Source: TMED14 sp002378565
Lineage (GTDB): Bacteria > Bacteroidota > Bacteroidia > Flavobacteriales > Schleiferiaceae
Reading direction: 5' to 3'
NCBI GenBank assembly: GCA_943846715.1
Contig: OX044356.1
Span: forward strand, 682,001 to 746,000
DNA length: 64,000 nucleotides
A program made the translations under genes and the position numbers. The notes beneath the pieces are model-generated. The model worked only from the letters and a program-made list of their open reading frames with translations, had not been told where the DNA came from and made no database searches. Each line of letters opens with the position of its first letter. Position 1 is the stretch's first letter. Below are positions 50,625 to 59,725 of this stretch, in pieces.

Positions 50625-51225
50625 GTCCACCTTAAAACCCTTTTTCTTGCTGTCAGCAGCTAGTTTAGCTGCATTGGCGCTTATCACGATTGTGGTTGGC
50701 GGATCCTTTCCGCTCAGCATCTGGCTACTGGAGCATCACATGCCTCTTACGGAGGATTTTTGGCAATGGGTAACCCTTTTGGGTGATGGACTCATAGCTA
50801 TTCCAGTGATTCTATTAAGCCTCTGGCGTTACCAAGGAAAGGATGCCATGGCCGATGTGCGAATGTGGTCAGGCTTTGCTATTGCAGCCATAATGCCACA
50901 ACTCATCAAAGCCCTATTCGCTTCAATGCAAAGGCCATGGGCAGTTATGGAAGGTTTGCCAGACATTGCTGGATTAACCACTGCAATGGCAAGGACTTTT
51001 CCCTCGGGTCACACCACCATTGCTTTTTTCATGTGTGGCATGCTGGCCTTCCATTGGGCGAAACGCCCTTATGCTCAATGGCTGTTGGCCTGTCTTGCAA
51101 TGCTCATCGGATTATCTAGAATGATGCTTTTCATGCATTGGTCTTGGGATGTCGTTGCTGGTGGGCTTCTCGCTTTGCTTGCGCTAAGGGTGTCAGTTGG
51201 GCATCAAAAATCGTTAATTTTGTAA
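50617..51225 (+). CDS. PAP2-type membrane phosphatase
   Basis: 202 residues from a GTG start overlapping the preceding gene. Six hydrophobic segments. The three phosphatase motifs are present: KALFASMQRPW (KX6RP), FPSGHTT (PSGH), and GLSRMMLFMHWSWD (SRX5HX3D). It dephosphorylates lipid phosphates such as undecaprenyl pyrophosphate or phosphatidic acid; which one cannot be told. Confidence 0.9.
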   Translation: MVKSTLKPFFLLSAASLAALALITIVVGGSFPLSIWLLEHHMPLTEDFWQWVTLLGDGLIAIPVILLSLWRYQGKDAMADVRMWSGFAIAAIMPQLIKALFASMQRPWAVMEGLPDIAGLTTAMARTFPSGHTTIAFFMCGMLAFHWAKRPYAQWLLACLAMLIGLSRMMLFMHWSWDVVAGGLLALLALRVSVGHQKSLIL

Positions 51226-51243
51226 TCACCTTAATATTAAACC

Positions 51244-51987
51244 ATGGGTTTATTGACAAACAAAGTCGCACTGATCACAGGCGCATCCAAAGGCATCGGC
51301 AAAGCCATTGCTGAACAATTTATCGCGGAAGGGGCAAAAGTTGCCTTCACGTATTTATCCAGTGTAGAGAAAGGCGAGGCCCTTGAAGCTGAGCTTTCCA
51401 AGCGTGGAGAAGCTAAAGGGTTCCGGTCTGATGCGTCAAGCTCAGAGCAAGCAGAGCAATTGATCAAGGAAATTGTGGCTCATTATGGCCAAATCGACAT
51501 CGTGGTTAACAATGCAGGCATCACAAAGGATACCCTACTTATGCGTATGACAGAAGAAGATTTCGATCGGGTGCTTTCAGTCAACTTGAAGTCGGTGTTC
51601 AACACCACCAAGCATGTGCAGCGCTTGATGCTCAAGCAGCGCAGTGGCAGCATCATTAACATGTCATCCATTGTAGGCGTGAAAGGCAACGCAGGACAGT
51701 CTAATTACGCTGCCTCAAAGGCTGGTATCATTGGGTTTACCAAATCTATTGCATTGGAGCTCGGTTCTAGAGGCATTCGTTGCAACGCCATAGCACCAGG
51801 CTTCATTGAGACAGAAATGACAGATTCACTGAACGCTGACACCGTGGAGTCCTGGCGCAACGCCATTCCGTTGAAACGGGGAGGTCAGCCTTTGGATATC
51901 GCCAATGCCTGTGTCTTTTTAGCTTCTGATATGTCTACCTACATCACAGGCCAAGTCCTGCAAGTTGACGGTGGGCTGTTGACCTGA
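51244..51987 (+). CDS. fabG: 3-oxoacyl-[acyl-carrier-protein] reductase FabG
   Basis: 247 residues. Classical SDR: TGASKGIGKAIAEQ at about 12-25, NNAGITKDTLLMRM, active-site Ser in NMSSIVG, YAASKAG catalytic Tyr/Lys, and the FabG-like end ITGQVLQVDGGLLT. It reduces beta-ketoacyl-ACP in fatty acid synthesis. It stands alone, with a terminator behind it. Confidence 0.93.
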   Translation: MGLLTNKVALITGASKGIGKAIAEQFIAEGAKVAFTYLSSVEKGEALEAELSKRGEAKGFRSDASSSEQAEQLIKEIVAHYGQIDIVVNNAGITKDTLLMRMTEEDFDRVLSVNLKSVFNTTKHVQRLMLKQRSGSIINMSSIVGVKGNAGQSNYAASKAGIIGFTKSIALELGSRGIRCNAIAPGFIETEMTDSLNADTVESWRNAIPLKRGGQPLDIANACVFLASDMSTYITGQVLQVDGGLLT

Positions 51988-52008
51988 TTCCAACAATTTT
52001 CGCAAACA

Positions 52009-52036
52009 GAAACGGCGCCCTAAGGCGCCGTTTTGC
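52009..52036. terminator. Terminator between fabG and TlpA-like gene
   Basis: AACGGCGCC, loop CTAA, GGCGCCGTT, then TTTG; with AAA upstream, it can serve both converging genes. Confidence 0.85.
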
Positions 52037-52060
52037 TTGGAAGAGACATGCATCAGAACA

Positions 52061-53179
52061 TCATAGACGCTCAGCCAGCCAGGCACGCAATGCCTCAGGA
52101 TCCAAGTTCTTTGCAGCAATGTTTCCATCGTTGCCAATCATTAAGTTTTGCGGTATGGATCGAACGGCGTAAAGTTCGCTGGCGCTATTGCCCCAACCTT
52201 TGAGGTCAGACATATGAAACCAGTTTAGCTGGTCTTCCCTGATCGCCTTGATCCAGTTAGGGGCACTTTGATCAAATGACACGCCTAGGATGTCAAACCC
52301 CTTCTCGTGGTAATCATTGTACACGGCTACTAGGGCAGGGTTTTGAGCACGGCAAGGAGCACACCAAGAAGCCCAAAAGTCAACCAAAAGGTATTGATTA
52401 ATGGCAACATCGCTCAAGGCATAGTCGATGCCACTGGTGTCTTTTTGATTGAGGTCAACCAAGGGTTGGCCCACAGCAATTCGTTTAAGTGTGGTAATCC
52501 TTTCAGCCAGGGCCACAACGGCTTTAGCTTCAAGATTGGCTTCAGGTACTTGAGATAAAATAGAATCCAGCGTAGTGTAGTCCTCCATGTAAAGATGTCG
52601 GTTGGCAACATAGGCACCGAGAGCACCTTGATTCATGGCAAAATCCTTCACGTAGTCCATCCAGACAGCGTAGGCGTCGTTGTAAATGCCAAGCACTGAA
52701 TCCATTGTTGCCTGGTCCTGTGCAGCTTGAGCAGCGCGGTACAAGGGTGAGATAGCTTGGGATATCTCTCGGTAGCTCCCTTCAGCAGAATCCATGGCAG
52801 CCATGGCAGTCAATTCAGGGGTGCCCGTTAGCCTGCCTTCAAATTTGGCTAATGCGGCATCGCCAGTCAAAGTTAGATTGCCTGCTTGGCCAAACCCCGC
52901 AACGGGGTTGCCAAGGTCCTCAATGAAGAGGTAAAAGCCTCGTGGCTGGTCCATTTCAACGTGCAAGACGCCTTGTCCTCCAATCAATGTGGTAATTGCT
53001 ACAGTGTCCCACTGGGCGCTGTCACGCATCAAAAGCATGGCTTGTGGCGACGGTTCACTTGTGGTGTCAGTCGTCAAGGTTTCAAGGTTGGAAATGTCAA
53101 TATTCACGGTCAGGCCAGCTTGCTGGCAGGACATGGCAAACAGTGCCATTGCGAAAAGGGGGAGTTTCAAAAATTTCAT
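52061..53179 (-). CDS. TlpA-like thioredoxin-fold lipoprotein
   Basis: 372 residues from the ATG at 53177-53179; the lipobox FAMSC (Cys about 18) follows the hydrophobic signal. The N-terminal about 200 residues are the DUF4369-like beta domain and helical linker usual in Bacteroidota TlpA proteins. The C-terminal thioredoxin domain has DFWASWCAPC (CxxC) and a cis-Pro in RSIPQNLMI. It is probably a periplasmic thiol-disulfide reductant. Divergent from the S46 peptidase, with 35 bases between starts. Confidence 0.9.
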   Translation of the reverse strand: MKFLKLPLFAMALFAMSCQQAGLTVNIDISNLETLTTDTTSEPSPQAMLLMRDSAQWDTVAITTLIGGQGVLHVEMDQPRGFYLFIEDLGNPVAGFGQAGNLTLTGDAALAKFEGRLTGTPELTAMAAMDSAEGSYREISQAISPLYRAAQAAQDQATMDSVLGIYNDAYAVWMDYVKDFAMNQGALGAYVANRHLYMEDYTTLDSILSQVPEANLEAKAVVALAERITTLKRIAVGQPLVDLNQKDTSGIDYALSDVAINQYLLVDFWASWCAPCRAQNPALVAVYNDYHEKGFDILGVSFDQSAPNWIKAIREDQLNWFHMSDLKGWGNSASELYAVRSIPQNLMIGNDGNIAAKNLDPEALRAWLAERL

Positions 53180-53214
53180 GCGCCAAAGATACACGCGTTG
53201 ACTACTTTAGTCGC

Positions 53215-55272
53215 ATGAAAAAAATACCGCTATCTGCATGGCTATTTGTCTTGTCTTCTTCACTTATGGGTCAAGGCATGTGGCTTCCACAACGATTGGA
53301 TCAACAAGCTGACGCCATGTCAGCACAAGGAATGACCATGTCTACCGAAGCAGTTTACCATGAAAGCAATGCGTCATTGAAAGATGCCATTGTGCATTTT
53401 GGCGGTTTTTGTACCGGAGAAGTGATTTCTAATCAGGGGTTAGTTTTGACCAATCACCATTGTGGTTATGGCGCAATCCAGAAGCACACCACATTGGAGA
53501 ACAATTACCTAAAGGATGGGTTCTGGGCAGAGACCTTGGCTGATGAAATGCCCAACAAGGGGCTCTTTGTGGACTTTGTTGTCTTCATGAAGGACATCGT
53601 GATCAAGGATGGTGACAATGCGCAAGCCATCATGCAAGCAGCCCATGATGAAGCCAAGCAAGCCCACCCAGACCTGAAAATTGAAGTGCGCGACATTTAT
53701 CAAGGTCATCAATTCATGCTGGTTGCCAGCAAACGGTACCATGACATTCGTTTGGTTGGAGCGCCGCCAAGTTTGGTTGGCAAATTTGGTGCTGACACAG
53801 ACAATTGGGTTTTTCCACGCCACAACGGAGACTTTTCTCTTTTCCGCATCTATGCTGATGCAAACGGTGAGCCTGCAGCCTACCACGAAGACAATGTGCC
53901 ATTGGTTAGCCCAGGGCATTTAACACTCAGTGTTGCAGGTGCCGCAGATGGTGACTTCAGCTTGATCTACGGATTCCCAGGTAGCACAACGTCCTATTTG
54001 CCAGCTGCAGAAGTGGCCATGCAACTCAATGACATCCTGCCAGCTAGAATTGCCATGCGCGATGCCGTACTGTCTGTGTGGGATTCCGCCATGCGCATTG
54101 ATGAGCAAGTGAAGATTGATTACGCTTCCAAATTTGCCTCCGTGTCCAACGGGTGGAAGAAGTGGCGTGGACAAATTGAAGGCATGGAACGTGTACATGG
54201 CATGGACAGCTTGGTGAAGAAGCAGCTGCATGTCTTGCGTGAAAATCCTGCTGCTGCTGAACGCTTATTGATGACTTTGGAGCCGCATTTGGACTCACTT
54301 TCCGAAGGCAAGCTAGCCATGACCTATTTCGGTGAATTTTTGCGGCATTGGGAACTGGGGAAATGGTCAAGGCTTGTGCAGGCACTCAACAAGGCTTTCA
54401 ATGCGGGGGAAGGTGAAGCTGAGGCTTGGCAGTCTTTGATGAGCTTTAATGCAAATTTTGATCCTGAACTGGATCGCCGCATGGGTAAGCAACTGTTGGC
54501 TACATGGGAAGCAGTTGAAGATGGAGGCATGCCGCTACAGGTCAAGCAGTATTTTAAGGAAACCTCAGCCTTTGTGGGTGGGATATTCTCTACTGAGTCC
54601 TATGCGTCATTGCCTGAAGTCAACCAAGCTGCTTATGATTCCCTTGAGGTGATTGCCTACTTGGATGATGCCATGTCTCATGCTTTGGTTGGAATTTGGC
54701 CTGACATGATTGCGCAGTACCGCACACTGAGCATGTCGTTTGCGTCACACAGCAAAGCCTATCAAGAAGCTTACAGTGAATGGATTGCAGACCACATGCT
54801 TGCTAATCCAACCATGGCGCCAGATGCCAACAGCACCCTTCGTGTTGCTTATGGCAAAGTCTTGAGTCTGTCTCCCAAGGATGGCGTCACCTACCAGACC
54901 CATACCACAGCTAATGGTCTCTTGCAGAAGTACACGCCTGGCGACTATGAGTTTGACCTGCCAGCTGATTTTTTGTCATTGCTTCAGTCACGAAACTATG
55001 GCGATTATGCCAATGCAGACGGGGAGTTACCTGTTTGTTTTATCGCTGCCAACCACACGTCTGGCGGTAACAGCGGCTCACCTGCTTTCAATGCAAAGGG
55101 AGAATTGATTGGATTGAATTTTGATCGCATCTGGGAGGGAACCATGAGTGATTTCTACTTCACGCCTGAGCGATGCAGGAACATCATGGTGGACATTCGC
55201 TACGTCTTATGGGTTGTAGATGTCTATGCTGGCGCTGAGCGATTGATTCAAGAAATGCATATTGTAGATTGA
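53215..55272 (+). CDS. S46 family dipeptidyl-peptidase, DPP11-like
   Basis: 685 residues from the ATG at 53215; the frame continues upstream, but only this start gives a signal peptide (MKKIPLSAWLFVLSSSLMGQ). Trypsin-like S46 fold: LTNHHCGYGA (His region about 79-86), VFPRHNGDFS, and nucleophile Ser620 in SGGNSGSPAFN. Arg638 lies 18 residues after the Ser (GLNFDRIWEG); in Porphyromonas DPP11 the Arg that reads acidic P1 residues has the same spacing, while DPP7 has Gly. A preference for Asp/Glu at P1 is therefore predicted. Periplasmic peptide degradation. Confidence 0.93.
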   Translation: MKKIPLSAWLFVLSSSLMGQGMWLPQRLDQQADAMSAQGMTMSTEAVYHESNASLKDAIVHFGGFCTGEVISNQGLVLTNHHCGYGAIQKHTTLENNYLKDGFWAETLADEMPNKGLFVDFVVFMKDIVIKDGDNAQAIMQAAHDEAKQAHPDLKIEVRDIYQGHQFMLVASKRYHDIRLVGAPPSLVGKFGADTDNWVFPRHNGDFSLFRIYADANGEPAAYHEDNVPLVSPGHLTLSVAGAADGDFSLIYGFPGSTTSYLPAAEVAMQLNDILPARIAMRDAVLSVWDSAMRIDEQVKIDYASKFASVSNGWKKWRGQIEGMERVHGMDSLVKKQLHVLRENPAAAERLLMTLEPHLDSLSEGKLAMTYFGEFLRHWELGKWSRLVQALNKAFNAGEGEAEAWQSLMSFNANFDPELDRRMGKQLLATWEAVEDGGMPLQVKQYFKETSAFVGGIFSTESYASLPEVNQAAYDSLEVIAYLDDAMSHALVGIWPDMIAQYRTLSMSFASHSKAYQEAYSEWIADHMLANPTMAPDANSTLRVAYGKVLSLSPKDGVTYQTHTTANGLLQKYTPGDYEFDLPADFLSLLQSRNYGDYANADGELPVCFIAANHTSGGNSGSPAFNAKGELIGLNFDRIWEGTMSDFYFTPERCRNIMVDIRYVLWVVDVYAGAERLIQEMHIVD

Positions 55273-55337
55273 TGCATTGTCATTAGGCAGCGCATGGAAG
55301 CCAACCTATTTTTGTCACGTTAAAAAAATTCCTATTT

Positions 55338-56216
55338 ATGAGTGTTCTCGTCAACAAAGACTCCAAAATCATCGTCCAAGGATTCACCGGTAAGGAGGGC
55401 ACCTACCATGCGGAACAAATGATTGCATTTGGCACCCAAGTCGTTGGAGGCGTCACGCCAGGTAAAGGTGGGCAAATCCATCTAGGTCTACCTGTGTTCA
55501 ACACTGTTTCTGAAGCTATTAAGGCAACAGGCGCCAATGTCTCAATCCTTTTTGTCCCTCCGCGATTTGCCGCAGATGGCTTGATGGAAGCAGCGGATGC
55601 AGGCATTGAAGTGATTGTCGCTATCACGGAAGGTATTCCTGTTTCTGACATGATCAAGGTGAAGCATTACATCAGCAACAAGCCCTGTCGACTGATAGGT
55701 CCCAATTGCCCAGGCGTCATCACCGCAGGTGAGGCAAAGGTTGGCATCATGCCTGGCTTTGTTTTTAAGAAAGGTAGCATAGGCATTATTTCCAAGTCAG
55801 GAACCCTCACCTATGAGGCAGCAGATCAAATTGTGAAAGCGGGTTTAGGCATCACAACAGCCATTGGCATCGGGGGAGACCCCATCATTGGTACCACGAC
55901 CAAGGATGCCGTTGAATTGTTGATGAATGACCCTGAAACCAAAGGCATTGTCATGATTGGAGAAATTGGTGGCCAGCTAGAAGCTGAAGCTGCACTTTGG
56001 ATCAAAGCCCATGGCACCAAACCTGTTGTAGGCTTTATTGCTGGGGAAACTGCGCCAGCTGGACGCACCATGGGGCATGCTGGCGCCATTGTTGGCGGGA
56101 CAGAGGATACCGCTCAGGCTAAAAAGGCCATCATGCGGGAGTGTGGAATCCATGTTGTCGATTCCCCTGCACACATAGGCAGCAGGATGGCTGAGATCTT
56201 TCAGGTGACTGCATGA
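55338..56216 (+). CDS. sucD: Succinyl-CoA synthetase alpha subunit
   Basis: 292 residues. CoA-binding Rossmann part (IIVQGFTGKEGTYHAEQM, GGVTPGKGG), IGPNCPGVITAGEAKVGIMP, and the phospho-His region GRTMGHAGAIVGG. It is the TCA-cycle enzyme making ATP or GTP from succinyl-CoA. The beta subunit gene is not in this window. It overlaps the aminotransferase gene by 4 bases. Confidence 0.97.
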   Translation: MSVLVNKDSKIIVQGFTGKEGTYHAEQMIAFGTQVVGGVTPGKGGQIHLGLPVFNTVSEAIKATGANVSILFVPPRFAADGLMEAADAGIEVIVAITEGIPVSDMIKVKHYISNKPCRLIGPNCPGVITAGEAKVGIMPGFVFKKGSIGIISKSGTLTYEAADQIVKAGLGITTAIGIGGDPIIGTTTKDAVELLMNDPETKGIVMIGEIGGQLEAEAALWIKAHGTKPVVGFIAGETAPAGRTMGHAGAIVGGTEDTAQAKKAIMRECGIHVVDSPAHIGSRMAEIFQVTA

Positions 56217-57094
56217 TAGAGCCATCAATTTGGCACCAAGGAGAACGCCTTGAAGGTGAGGCTGCGGCTTCATTGTCAAGGCGTTCCCATTTGTATGGCG
56301 ACAGTCTCTTTGAAACCATGGTCGCGGATGCGAATGGCATCCATTTCTGGGAACTGCATTATTTCCGATTGATGGCCTCGATGCGCATCATGCGCATGTC
56401 CATCCCTCAGGCATGGAGCCCGGACGCTCTCGCTGATGAGCTGTTGGCCTGTGTTGACACCGCGATGCCATGCCGATTGAGACTGGCTGTATGGCGCCAA
56501 GGCGGATTGGGCTACATGCCAAGTGAATCAACCATTGAGTGGGCAATGCATGTAGATCCCTTGGAGAATGGCCCCTACCCATTGCCAGTCAAGCGAATAG
56601 AGCTCGGCATGTTCCAGGACCACCTCAAGGCTAAGGGGCTCCTGAGCAACGTCAAAATGGGGCAATCCGCCCTGTTTGTCTTAGCCATGCAGTTTGCCAA
56701 GGAAAACAACCATGACGACGCCGTCATATTGAATGTTGACAAAATGGCCATTGAATCCTGCCAGGCCAACTTGTTCATCTTGAGCAAAGACAAGGTTTTG
56801 CGAACAGCTCCTTTGTCAGAAGGACCCTTGAGGGGAACCATGCGACAGGCAATCATCACCCTGGCGCCAATGCTTGGGCTGACCGTTATCGAGGAGGCAG
56901 TGAGTCCATTCGCATTGCAAAGAGCTGAAGAGCTATGGCTTAGCAATGCGGTAAAAGGCGTGCAAGCAGTTAGCACTTATAGGAAAAGCCGCTTTGGGAA
57001 GACCATGGCTGAGCTAATGCAAGCATTGATAGCGAAGGAAGCCGTTTTGCAGGCATCAATTCCACTCAGGCAAGATGGGGCTATCCTTCCATAA
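56213..57094 (+). CDS. Aminotransferase class IV (fold-type IV PLP enzyme)
   Basis: 293 residues. YGDSLFETM near the N-terminus, PLP Lys in NVKMGQSALFV, E-S-C-Q-A-N-L-F-I-L, and PLRGTMRQAI match the class IV family (branched-chain aminotransferases, D-amino-acid aminotransferase, aminodeoxychorismate lyase). The exact reaction cannot be assigned; aminodeoxychorismate lyase is possible. The ATG overlaps the sucD stop, and the end overlaps the convergent YqgE gene by 39 bases. Confidence 0.88.
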   Translation: MIEPSIWHQGERLEGEAAASLSRRSHLYGDSLFETMVADANGIHFWELHYFRLMASMRIMRMSIPQAWSPDALADELLACVDTAMPCRLRLAVWRQGGLGYMPSESTIEWAMHVDPLENGPYPLPVKRIELGMFQDHLKAKGLLSNVKMGQSALFVLAMQFAKENNHDDAVILNVDKMAIESCQANLFILSKDKVLRTAPLSEGPLRGTMRQAIITLAPMLGLTVIEEAVSPFALQRAEELWLSNAVKGVQAVSTYRKSRFGKTMAELMQALIAKEAVLQASIPLRQDGAILP

Positions 57095-57607
57095 CCTGAC
57101 TGCTGGGGGCAGGTGAAGCATCATTTGCTGCCACAAATTCTCCCATTCATCAAGGCAATCAACGGTATTTGGGGGAAGGATTGACCAAGACTCTTCGTTG
57201 ATTTCTTGTTGCAGCTGATCTACGCCCCAGCCAGAATAGCCAACAAAACATTTGATGTTGTTGGTCTGAAGCTCTCCCGAAACCAATGCTTGATGCATAG
57301 ATTGATAGTCACCACCCCAATATAACTGACTATCAATACGTTGTCCATTTGGAATCAATGCTGGACTTCGGTGCAAATAATACAAAGCATCCAGCTCAAT
57401 GGGCCCGCCTTTGCGCAATTGAATCTCTGGCCACTCGCCATCCATAGCATCTGACAAGGTCAGACCGGTTTCTTGATTCAGCACAAACCCCACACTGCCG
57501 TCCACGTCATCATGGCTGACAATGAGAATGACGCTTTGCACAAAGTTTTCATCCCCAATCAATGGGTGTGCAATCAAGATGCATCCAGGTGTTATCATGT
57601 CGCTCAT
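57056..57607 (-). CDS. YqgE/AlgH family protein
   Basis: 183 residues. Signature stretches: GCILIAHPLIGDENFVQSVILI, DGSVGFVLNQETG, RKGGPIELDALYYLH, YWGGDYQ, and FVGYSGWGVDQLQQEI. A conserved cytoplasmic family of unknown role. Divergent from pdxH. Confidence 0.92.
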   Translation of the reverse strand: MSDMITPGCILIAHPLIGDENFVQSVILIVSHDDVDGSVGFVLNQETGLTLSDAMDGEWPEIQLRKGGPIELDALYYLHRSPALIPNGQRIDSQLYWGGDYQSMHQALVSGELQTNNIKCFVGYSGWGVDQLQQEINEESWSILPPNTVDCLDEWENLWQQMMLHLPPAVRLWKDSPILPEWN

Positions 57608-57631
57608 CCCTACCTAAATTAGCGAAATATT

Positions 57632-58264
57632 ATGCAACTCAGTCACATCAGAAAGGAGTTTCTCCTAAGTCAACTTGGTGATCAAGCCTTAAAGGCGGAT
57701 CCAATAGCCATGCTTCAAGCCTGGATTGCCTTAGGGGAGGAATCCATGGGGTTGGACATGACAGCTTTCACCTTAAGCACTGTCAGCACAGACGGTAAAC
57801 CCGATGCCAGAATACTCTTGCTGAAGGGCGTCAAGGATGGTTCATTGATCTTTTACAGCAATTACGATTCCAAGAAAGGCAAAGATTTGGCTTCAAACCC
57901 CAATGCCTGCGCCAGTTTTTTCTGGCCTCAGATGGAAAGCCAAGTACGTGTCCATGGACAAGTAAAGCAGCTGGATGGCGCGACAAGCGATGCCTATTTC
58001 CTTTCCAGACCACAAGCCAGCCGAGCCGGAGCCATTGCCAGTAATCAATCCATGCCAATAGCAAGCCGCGAAGCCCTTGAAGCTAAATTCAATCAATGGG
58101 ACGGCAATGATGCAGAAGCTTTGAGCCGACCAGCCCATTGGGGCGGTTATGCAATGACCATAGATTATATGGAATTTTGGCAAGGGCGAGCTAGTCGCCT
58201 GCATGACAGGATTGCCTTCACGAAAACTGCCAAACATTGGGCAAGTAAACGACTTCAACCATGA
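57632..58264 (+). CDS. pdxH: Pyridoxamine 5'-phosphate oxidase
   Basis: 210 residues. FMN-binding split barrel: DARILLLKGVKDGSLIFYSNYDSKKG, FFWPQMESQVRVHG, FLSRPQASRAGAIAS, and the C-terminal WQGRASRLHDR that binds FMN/PLP. It makes pyridoxal phosphate, the cofactor of GlyA and the class IV aminotransferase here. The stop overlaps the next gene by 4 bases. Confidence 0.95.
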   Translation: MQLSHIRKEFLLSQLGDQALKADPIAMLQAWIALGEESMGLDMTAFTLSTVSTDGKPDARILLLKGVKDGSLIFYSNYDSKKGKDLASNPNACASFFWPQMESQVRVHGQVKQLDGATSDAYFLSRPQASRAGAIASNQSMPIASREALEAKFNQWDGNDAEALSRPAHWGGYAMTIDYMEFWQGRASRLHDRIAFTKTAKHWASKRLQP

Positions 58265-59280
58265 AAACATCCAATTGGACTTTCGCCGTTATAGGCTGTG
58301 GACGCATTGGTCTGCGTCACATTGCTATGATACAGGGCAGCCCACAAAGTCAACTTGTTGCGACCATTGACATCAAAGCGTCTGACGACCTGAATACCCC
58401 TGAGTCTGTAGCGCATTTCTCATCCTTGTCACAGATGAAAGAGGCGGGTATTCATCCAGATGTGGTGGCCATTGCGACCCCTAATGGCTTGCACGCTAAG
58501 CAAGCACTCGAAGCCATTGCGGCTGGAAGTCATGTCATCATTGAAAAACCCATGGCTTTACACAAGGCTGATGCTGAAAAGGTGCTGCATGCCGCACTCA
58601 AGCATGGCAAGCAGGTCATCGGCGTGATGCAAAACCGCTACTCACCACCATCCGCGTGGCTCAAGGGCATGGTTGATGAGGGAAAATTGGGAGCTATTTA
58701 CCAAGTTCATGTTGATTGTTTCTGGAATCGGGATGAGCGCTATTACAAAGGAGGGGACTGGCATGGAAGCAAAGACCTTGATGGAGGCACTTTGTTCACC
58801 CAATTCAGCCATTTCATTGATATGTTGTATTGGCTATTTGGCGACATCGAGCCACTTGGCGTTCATTGTTCCAACTTCAACCACGAAGGCCTCATCGATT
58901 TTGAAGACTCGGGTATGGTGCATTTCAATATGCTGTCTCAGAAGGGGGTGGGGTCATTGAATTACTCCACGTCAGTTTGGGATGCCAACCTTGAAAGCAG
59001 CATGACCATCATTGCTGAAAATGGATCCATCAAAATTGCAGGGCAATACATGAATGAAGTTGTTCATTGCCATGTGAAGGATTATGAGATGCCGGCCTTG
59101 CCGCCATCCAACCCGCCTAACAACTACGGCGCATACAAGGGGTCAGCAGCCAATCACAGCTTTGTTTATGACAATGTAATGGAAGTGCTTAGCGGACAAG
59201 GTTCCGTGACAACCAACGCCCTTGAGGGACTGAAGGTGGTTGAGATCATTGAAAAGATTTATGATTTAGCTGATGTTTAA
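58261..59280 (+). CDS. Gfo/Idh/MocA-family oxidoreductase
   Basis: 339 residues. NAD-binding N-terminus (FAVIGCGRIGLRHIAMI), AIATPNGLHAKQ, the conserved IIEKPMALHKADAE, and a C-terminal domain with GGTLFTQFSHFIDMLYWLFG (catalytic-type His). The sequence recalls UDP-N-acetylglucosamine/glucosamine 3-dehydrogenases of surface-polysaccharide synthesis, but sugar specificity is uncertain. Coupled to pdxH by a 4-base overlap. Confidence 0.88.
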   Translation: MKTSNWTFAVIGCGRIGLRHIAMIQGSPQSQLVATIDIKASDDLNTPESVAHFSSLSQMKEAGIHPDVVAIATPNGLHAKQALEAIAAGSHVIIEKPMALHKADAEKVLHAALKHGKQVIGVMQNRYSPPSAWLKGMVDEGKLGAIYQVHVDCFWNRDERYYKGGDWHGSKDLDGGTLFTQFSHFIDMLYWLFGDIEPLGVHCSNFNHEGLIDFEDSGMVHFNMLSQKGVGSLNYSTSVWDANLESSMTIIAENGSIKIAGQYMNEVVHCHVKDYEMPALPPSNPPNNYGAYKGSAANHSFVYDNVMEVLSGQGSVTTNALEGLKVVEIIEKIYDLADV

Positions 59281-59304
59281 AGGCTAAGCTGTTGCCATTC
59301 ATAG

Positions 59305-59337
59305 CATAAAAAAAGCCGCCCAATGGGCGGCTTTCTG
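59305..59337. terminator. Bidirectional terminator before HU gene
   Basis: AAAGCCGCCC, loop AAT, GGGCGGCTTT with an A run before and TCTGTTT after; serves the converging oxidoreductase and HU genes. Confidence 0.9.
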
Positions 59338-59369
59338 TTTGCGATAAAGGTGATTTCGCGTGTCGTCTC

Positions 59370-59639
59370 CTAAAGCTTGCCCGAAAGATCAGAACCAGCT
59401 TTGAACTTGGCAACATTCTTAGCAGCGATCTGAATAGATGCGCCAGTTTGTGGGTTACGACCAGTGCGTGCCGCACGGTGTGACACAGAGAATGTACCAA
59501 ATCCAACAAGGGAAACCTTCCCGCCGCCAGCAAGAGAGCTGCCAACGTTGTTGGTGAATGAGTCCAGAGCTGTTTTGGCTTGGGCTTTAGAAATGCCAGC
59601 ATCAGATGCGATGGCGTCGATTAGTTGTGCTTTGTTCAT
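59370..59639 (-). CDS. HU-family nucleoid protein
   Basis: 89 residues. MNKAQLIDAIASDAGISKAQ, GGGKVSLVGFGTFSV, RTGRNPQTGASIQI (the DNA-contacting arm with RNPxTG) and AKNVAKFKAGSDL. A homodimeric DNA-bending protein that compacts DNA and helps replication and recombination. Confidence 0.96.
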   Translation of the reverse strand: MNKAQLIDAIASDAGISKAQAKTALDSFTNNVGSSLAGGGKVSLVGFGTFSVSHRAARTGRNPQTGASIQIAAKNVAKFKAGSDLSGKL

Positions 59640-59725
59640 CAGTTAATGAATTAGATTAAAAACGTTTCTGTTCACTCAAATATACAGGAATCTTGAGTAT
59701 GACAAAGGCTTTCAGGATTTTTTTT

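Noticed and set aside
52996..53214. 73-residue N-terminal extension of the S46 peptidase
   Set aside because: It lies over the divergent TlpA-like gene and would bury the signal peptide.
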